DNA of 64,000 bases from Anthopleura xanthogrammica (lineage: Eukaryota > Cnidaria > Anthozoa > Actiniaria > Actiniidae). The notes beneath the pieces are model-generated. The model had not been told where the DNA came from and made no database searches. It worked only from the letters and a program-made list of their open reading frames with translations. The DNA lies in assembly GCA_964019055.1 (NCBI GenBank), contig OZ025212.1, forward strand, positions 7,273,109 to 7,337,108, given 5' to 3'. Position numbers and translations under genes: made by a program. Positions 39,101-48,114 of the stretch are shown here, piece by piece (positions within the stretch are counted from its first letter, which is position 1; the number at the start of each line of letters is the position of its first letter).

Positions 39101-42100
39101 GAAACTTTGAAAAAAATGTTTGTAATATTTCTTAATAGGAATCACTATATTTCCTTCATCAACGGCCAAGGACATTCAGTCAACACGTTTTGCGGTAATA
39201 CATCTTTGGTTAGTTTTGTGTCATATGGCTCATCTAAGGTGCGGTATTCTGCGACCTACTGGCGCCCACTTTGGTGGCAAAAAGCAGTGATCAAGGGGAG
39301 ATACTATATCTTAAGCCAAGGCATAGACAAATGTAAGTCCAAGTTATCTCACATCGGTACCGTGAATATATTCCCAGATCGATACAGAGAGGTGTTGTCA
39401 GCTTAAGCCATTAGCAAGTATACGTAAAGATAAAAAATGTATATTAATCAAATACTTTTTTTTTAAGCTTTTGTTAACCAAACGTGGAACATCCGAGCTC
39501 AGACCAAACATTCTACTAAAATTAGTATTCAGTGGCCTAGATTTGTAGTAAATGATCCAAGATTGACTGTTACCAAGTATATTGCTCTTTGCACATCCAA
39601 AACGGATCCCAGGAACATATCATCGGCTATTACAGATGCTGAAGGTACTTCAGTTACGGTGGGAAATTTGATGCCAAATACCAACTATATCGTGCAAGTG
39701 CTAGCCTTTCTTAGTAGCTCTTCCAACTCAAGCCAGGGAAATGAAAGTATTAGAGCCAGTCGAGAAGTCGTGGTTACAACCAAGCCTCAAGGTAAATTAT
39801 TTTGTTTAGAAGTCATGAAAAACGTTTTCCCTAGTTTACTGAGAAACAACTTTACGGTTGTGTCGTAATATGGTCGTGATCTTTAGACCATGAATCATAA
39901 CATTTTCAAAGATTCTTATTACATTTACAAAAACTCTTGTGACGCGATAACAAACCAGTCACTGCGTACCATTTCTTCCTTGATTCCCTTTCATCCAATC
40001 ACAATGTTCATTCACCGGATTGTCCGTGCCGTGCACCTGCGTTCCCCGTGTCTGGATTGTGCAGATCCTTTTTAACGGCCTTAATTTATTTATAATCACA
40101 GCGCCTTGGCAACTTGTTGGAGGAAAGCTAGCAAACGAGGGAACTGTAGAGGTGTACTACAATGGAACATGGGGTACCATCTGTACGGCATACTGGGATA
40201 TAAAAGATGCCAATGTTGCTTGTCGGTCGATGGGCTTCCCACCAGCAACATATGTTTTAAGGAGTAGGTTCCTGTTTAGCTTCAGAAGCCAAAAGTCGTG
40301 GTTGACACGATTACAGTGTAATGGAAATGAAAAAAGTCTGGCAGATTGTCCACATGCAGGATGGGGCAACACACCACGGCATTGCAAACTGTCATATTTT
40401 CAAGCAAGCGTCGTATGTGGATATCCACCAGGTATGGGATGCTAAACTTACCAGAGCTAAAATGATGCACTCCTGCTTCATTATACACACCTCCCTGATT
40501 GTACATGGGTTCGAATTTTCAAACCCTTAAACGTATGTCACCTCGATACATCACTCATCGTGAAAGAGATGAAGATGACTGTGCGTCTTTGGCCTGCTTC
40601 CACCCTTATTGCTCCGTTCCTAATGGTTTTAATGGTATTTAAAGCTAAAATTATTTTAGTCGCAATAAGTGCCTAGGAATTAAGGGGCTTAATTCACAGG
40701 GGATTAAACGGCGGACCTCTTCAATTCAGAGCTTTGCCAGCACATAAACAAAGTAAACCGCAATTGCTCCTAAAATATTTTATTTTGTTACTGATTAAAT
40801 GTCCTTTCCAATAGTTTGTATTTCTGCAGAACTATCAACGTTCTTATTATAAAACAGTTCTTAAAATGTAATCGATTTCGGCTGCTGAAACTTCGTCAAG
40901 AAGTACATATTTTCTCCAATATTCAGCTTAAAACTTTTCTAAACGATCTCTTTTAACTTTTGTATTTCCAGTGCAAAAGCGTAATGTCACCGACCTGTAC
41001 GGAGAGATCGCAAGTCCTGGATACCCGCAATACATGCAGCAGGCTCACTACGAGTGGACCTTTAGGCCTTCGATACGTCAAGCTCGCATTGCTATATTTT
41101 TTCAAGCCATCAATTTGTTCCGCTTCAGTACAGGGTATTTATTAGAGTGCGAATCGAAAAACCGTGGGCACCGTAAACATTTCAGAAATCGCGTATCGTT
41201 CGTTGAGCAATCTAAAACAATTTTCTAACTGCGAGAAGTTCGACTAATTTGTAGTCAGATAAACTTGTTGGAGTTAGAAAGTCGTTTCCGATTGTTTAAC
41301 CAACAATAAACGATTTCTGAATTATTTCTGGGTGCCCACGGTTCTTCGAATCACACTGTAAGGGCCTTTAGTAAATATAAACTCATATGTAAATTATTTT
41401 AAAAGAAAAATCAGTACACAAGAACAGGATTATTTTCTTTTACACTTAAAATTTCATGTTTTCACAAATTCAGTTAGATCTATATTGATCCGCCGTATAC
41501 CGCCATATAATGTAAATGTATTGTTCCTGGCGTTTGCAACACAATTTCAGTAAATAGAAGTTTCTCGAATTCCTGGAAAACCGCTTTGTTCTTTGATTAC
41601 AGACTCATTTACTCAGGATTAGCCTCATTGTAGTGTCTAAATATTCACAAATAACAACAGTAAAAAAAAAATGCATAACATCAACAATGCAAACACTTCG
41701 AAATTCCACGATGAGGAACAATAGAGGATTAAAAACTGGCTACTTAAGATTACATTTCTTGTGCTCTTAAAAACATCCTTCATTTTTAAACTCGTGCATG
41801 TTGGACAAATGGGCAGAATGAATTTCACTGTAATGAAAGGTACCTCCAACCCGTGAGAACCGAGGGGCTTCTTCCTGATATAATGAACATAATATTGGTA
41901 TTTGTTTCTAATCTACTCCCTTTTTGGAAATGTAAATTTTAGATTTAGTAATATCACTGTAAGGGATACCAAAGGACAGCAGCTTTTGTTCGTCCAAAAC
42001 CGAAGGCACTCTACGATCAGTTTTCTCTCCAAGGAAATCCCTTTACAAGTTTCCTACTTTTCTTCCTTCACAATTACAAGACGTTTTAGTGGGTTTCGTA

Positions 42101-45100
42101 TGTTTTACCTAGTGGTCAACAAGGACTTAGAAAAAGGTAAGAGTAATTCCAAACCAGTGTTGCAGAAACCCTGAAGATTCTAAGGGATTAAACAGCAAAT
42201 TTGATGATGCGACATTTTGGTTGCTTTTCTTCGAATGGCTTTAAAATATTTGGTTTTGGCATTCTTTTCATATCGAATTCTCAAATAAAACTAACTATAG
42301 TACCTGTGATACTACTTCGTACGAAACAGGAAAACTTTGTCCTTTCTTTGTCATTCTTTTCTAGTTCCACTTGCCAGTAACTGGAAGGTCACGGCAAAAA
42401 GCAAGAGTCCCTATTCCATCACAGCCTCTTGGTCACCATTCACTGCTCAGGGGTACTTTGTTGTTGGGTATTTAATATCGTGTAATACAACAGAACATCA
42501 GTATATCAAGTTGAATGTCTCTTATGCTGTTAGCACATCAACGTCTGCTTCCTGTGATCAGCTCGTAGGATACACGTATTACCAAGTACAGGTGATTGTG
42601 TCTCTTGTTAAAGTTGGCGATAGAAATCAGATGATGGTTTACAAAAGTGAAACAGTTAATGCGAAAACTATTGAAGGAGGTAGGTGCCACACACTCACAG
42701 AACAGGCTCTACTCAGTTTGCAGAGTCTCCCTTAAAAAAAAACATTTCGATGACTAGGCAACAAGACCGCCAGTGTGAACACTTCCGTGTGTCTCATCCC
42801 CATTTTCATTATGTCGTCTAACAGCGACTTGTATAAGTGGAAATCTCTCACGTAAAGGTCACATCTATACCAAATGAATTATTCTCCTTGTTTAGCCTGA
42901 AAATGGCTACCGAATGAGAAAATTAAAGTTTATTTTAAGCCAACGAGCGATAAGTGCTTATGTTCTTCGTGGTCTTCTAGAGCGGCATGCACACATTTCG
43001 AAAGAGCTTCTTAACATGCTTTTTGACATTTTGTTCTGCTTTAGTTCCAGTTCGCTCGCCTACAAATTTAACATATACTCTTAAAAGCCAACGTGACGTT
43101 CTCGTCAAATGGGATCCAATATTACCACACCACACACATGGCGTTCTTCTTGGATACAAAGTGCTTTACCAGGATTATGGCCAGCGTAGCATCAGAACTA
43201 TTATCACCAACAACACCATGGTGACGATCAATGGTCTCCTTCCTGCTATGAAATATTATCTGCAAGTGTCTGGGTTTACTGCAAAGGGATTGGGACGATC
43301 ATCATTTGTATACTTTTTTACAAGTAGGTGACAGCACCATTCTTACTACTAACCTGCACATAATTTCCTAGGCGATTTCCTTTATTTAGTCTACCGAATA
43401 AGCCACTTCACGGTTTCGTCCGCCATCTTGAAATTGGGGCAAACGCGGCAAAACATATTGAAATCTGGATCACTTTGACTTCCCGTAACTCCGCTCAATC
43501 TTAATGGATTTTCAAGATTTAAACTTTTTTGAAAAGATATTTTCTTTGTTACTTATACCTCTAAATATGATGGAAAATGGAAAGCTTTAAATTGAGAAAA
43601 TAAGATGTTTGTTTTCATAATAAAACGATGGGCACGTGAATATGAAAAAATTGTAAAAATATGATGAGTCGCAAAACTAGTTAAAAGACCTACATTGGTT
43701 TTATTTTCAGTCCGACAACTGGTATACATGGCTGCTGATAATTGAAGTTTAAATTTTGAAAATCCATTAAAAATGAGCGGAGTTACGGGAAGTCAAAGTG
43801 ATCCAGATTTCTATATATTTTGCCGCGTTTGCCCCAATTTCAAGATGGCGGACGAAACCGTGAAGTGGCTTATTGATAAAAATTCGCAGCATAAGGCAAA
43901 GTTCAGACATCAGGATATAATAAACAATTATTGGATGAGGTTGAGCATGATATCGTAAATTATCAAGACCAAGGCCATGTTAAAACGGCTGAGGTCTTGA
44001 TATTTACGATATCATGCGAAATCCAAATTCAATAATTGTTTTATTATACATTTTGTAAACTAATGAAAAAATAGCAAAAGTATTTAAATTTTCATAATCG
44101 TGACCTTTGAACTCGACATGATAAATGTATTATCATTTATCATGTCGAGTTCACACGATATCAGGGATTGGCTGAGGGCTCTTGGCCAATCAGAAGCGAG
44201 ATAGTAAGTAAAATGTATAATAAAGATGATTATCATCGAAAATGTCTCTTTTGAGCAATGACGAATAAGATTTGAAGTAATTTTAATTTTCTTAGATTTT
44301 GATTTTTTTTTATTCTGCTTATAATTTAGAATGTGGCAAGAATATAACTAATGAGGTAGAAGGGACAATAACATATTCAAGCAGCTTTCCTCGTTGGTGG
44401 GATGTTGAATGTGTATGGGCATTTAAACCACCATCAAAAACTAGTGTAATACTGGTGATATTCGATCAGTTAGATATCCCTACATCTATTTGTAGGTAAG
44501 TATTATCCAGTTAATCTTTTTTGTTGCTAAGTATATTGAAAAGTTACTAAACTAAAACCAAACATATTGGGAAACGGAAACAACCTCAGAGCACTGCTAA
44601 CTCACTGTTCAGGTTGGAATTGAGGTTGTTGGATGTTGTGTAGGGAGTTAGATAGTCCCCTTCAAAGTCCTCTGCGCCATCTTGAAAGGTAGCCTTGCTG
44701 CATCGAAGCGACACCAACGGCGAGTTTGCATTGATAGAGACCTTTATTTAACACCTTTGATAATTATTATCCAATCATTGCAAGCTCACCGTTGGTCTCG
44801 CTACGATGCAAAGGCACGGCTACTTTTCAAGATGGCGCAGGGAGCTATGAAGGGGACTATTGGAGAACCCAAATTTAAAGAAAACCCCTCGAATTAGTAA
44901 AGGAAATCGCACGACCTCGAGTACAATTTGGAAATTAATAGGTACGAGTAATGTTTTGAAAGTTCTTGTAATTGCACGAGCCTTTAGGCGAGTGCAATTA
45001 AAGAACTTTCAAAACATTACGAGTGCCTATTAATTCCAAATTGTACGAGAAGGTCGTGCGATTTTTTATTTATAGTTCACTCGACAAAATTTTACAAAAC

Positions 45101-47927
45101 ATGCGAAGCGAAGGCATTCATTCATCTTCATTGCCTTTGCTACAACCGACTCTTCTCCAAGAACGCTAAGTCAAGAACAGCATAGAAAGTGTTAACGTTG
45201 CTGTAAAACCTTTTTAGATTAGTATTTTATGTATGATTTGAACTACAAAATACTAGAAAATAATTTTACATCTCAAGTAAAAAGCCATTTTAATGCATGT
45301 TTACAACTATTGAATGACAGTACTGACAGCTAAACAGCGAATCAAGAAGCGACTTTTCTTTGAAAACGTACTGTGTGAAAACTAAGCCAAAGTTGAGAGT
45401 TTACAGTTCGCTAATTTAAGTTTTTTTCCTCTTAGCATTTGCTAATAACTGCAAAAACACAATTTCAAAAATACTTTCTTTGAAAACAAGTAAGCTGGAC
45501 AACATCAAAAGGGATAAAAGCGACAAATATGTCGTTCAAGTTAAAAGTTTTGAAGTACAGCTTGCCGTGAACGAGTCGCCAGTGATCAGACCATGTGCTT
45601 TGGATATTATTCCCTCCTGTAGCTTGAAGAATTTCGCTGCTATTTTCTTTGAATGGTGAATTATCTGAAGATTTTATTATTTCAAGACTGGATTGACAAC
45701 TTAGGATCAATTAACTTGTGATAAATAGCTGAATTCGTCTCTCTACAACTACTCGACAGTTTGCCGGTAAGATTTGATCTTAACTATTTTCAAAACAAAA
45801 AACGAGCCTCTACTCGCTGTGTTTTTTCGCTAAACGGAAAGAAATTTGCTTTAAAACTATTGTTAGCTGTTTTCTACATATTGTACAATTATGGTAGATG
45901 TGGTGTTGAATATATTTTTCGAGAAGACCATAGAAGACAACAGGTAGTAAAACGAGAACATTCAAAACTCCAACTAAAATTGTTTGGCGAAAACTAGAAA
46001 GAAAAAACGACTATCTACTACAAAACATGATTTATTACGTCTTGAATTTGTCTAGTTATCATAATTTGAGGCCTTCCTATGTGTGTATTGAACAGTTTTC
46101 TGAAATTTTTGCATTTTAATCTATAAAAAACTGATTTTTTTGGGAATTTCACTCATTTCACTGGGGAAATTTGCCGCTTTTGGCCGTGTTTCCATAGCGA
46201 CCTAATTGGTACTCCCGCGGAGTACCAATTAACGCTCTAATTGTACTCCTCTAGACCAATCAGAATCGAGTAATTTTGTCGTGCGTACTATAAAGTGAAA
46301 AACCCAACAACCTCTACTCACATATGATGCTGAGAAGCTGGAGTCACTCACTGGAATCATTATATTATTGGCACTCTGTGACTGGCTAGTTAAAGACACA
46401 GACACTGAACCACAATTCACAACGGGTGTCGAATTAGAAAAGCTACATTACGATGGATTATCTTCATGTTTGATCCACAGGTACTCCTCGATTGCCTTAA
46501 TCAATGGACGAGGTCGTTTGGTCGGCAATAAGTTTTGTGGCCAATCAAGATGGTTCAGTTTTGTATCATACGGCTCAGCTCAAATCCAATATCAATTGCA
46601 TTGGCGTTCATCCTGGGTGAAGAAAGCGTATTTGAATGCGAGATATTATGTTTTCAACAAGAATAATGATAAGTGTAAGAAAAATACTGCTAACACGAAC
46701 GTCTTATTTTCTGTCCTAATCTTACTTTTTTATGCTTTTACGTTTACTCTTTCCTTCTTCGCTTTTTTTCTATTTCCCTTTTTTCGTCTAACTTATTTAT
46801 AATCTCATTACTCAGTTTTTAGCGTTCGCTTTGCTTTATATTTAATACTTTCATTTGTAATCTTTTCAGCTTTGGTTGATGATACCTGGAGCATTATCGC
46901 TACGAGTACGAACTCCAACGCCATTATCGTGATTTGGAACAAATATCGGACTCTCGATTCGTCGAAAGTTACAAAGTACGTTGTTCTCTGTACAGACCAA
47001 AATGATCCCAGTAAAATAACCGCATGGTCTGCAGATGGTAATATGACAGAAACTAATATACAAAATCTAACAGCCAGCAATGATTATATCATACAAGTCC
47101 TTGCGATATTTGATATTCTTCCACGAGTGTCTTCTAGATATAAAACTATTCGAGCAAGTCAACCAGTTGTCGTTAGAACTTCAATGAGAGGTAAGTATCA
47201 AATATATTTAAATAAGGTGTGAAAGCTGGAAAGTCAAAGCTGTAGTAGACAATATTATATTTCCAAAAACAGACCTTTTCACTTCTTGGACGTAATGTTT
47301 TCCCATATCAGAGTAAGTGTCATTTTCTTGAGAATAAAATTATTTGCTTGAGTTGTATCCATATTTTTGTGTCTTTTCTAAGGAACCGTTAAACAAAGAA
47401 ATGGTACTCTAGGGAATGACACATGGTCTGAAATGCGAAAACATTATACGTCCAAGATAAAGAGGTCTAATAATAGAAAAAGAAAAAGTGTAATGAAAAT
47501 GCAACGAAAACAGAAATTAATGTGTAAGAGTTATGGTTTGCATATTTACAAACATTGATTCAATCATTTTATTATCCTGCAAAGGCCCTACACCTTCAGC
47601 CCCATCGTTACAAGACTTTAGAAATTCCGTCAATGTTTCTGTTGGAAGACTTAATATCTCAGAGGTATGTATGTATCAGTGAAAATGAGTATCCCTGATT
47701 AATTTATCAACTGCAAATACATCGTATGCCAAACCGACTGAAAGACATGTGTTGGTTAATAGATTTCACTTTACTGTTTTTTTTTTGTTTGTTTTTTTGC
47801 AGTGGGATCAGTTTATTGACTTTAGGTTCAGGAATGCTATCGCAGGCGTGGTGACAGACTACTGTTCCTTCATAGATGGTCAAGGATGTTCGTTACTGGG
47901 TAGCAGGAGAAGGTGAGCTTTTTTATA

Positions 47928-47974
<47 letters not shown>

Positions 47975-48067
47975 CATGATGATGATGATGATCATGATGA
48001 TGATGATCATGATGATCATGATGATGATGATCATGATCATGATCATGATGATCATGATGATGATTGT

Positions 48068-48114
<47 letters not shown>

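Noticed and set aside
45465..45997. Two open frames in the CUB12 intron
   Set aside because: Both are about 80 codons with no recognisable motif and lie on opposite strands. They are probably chance.
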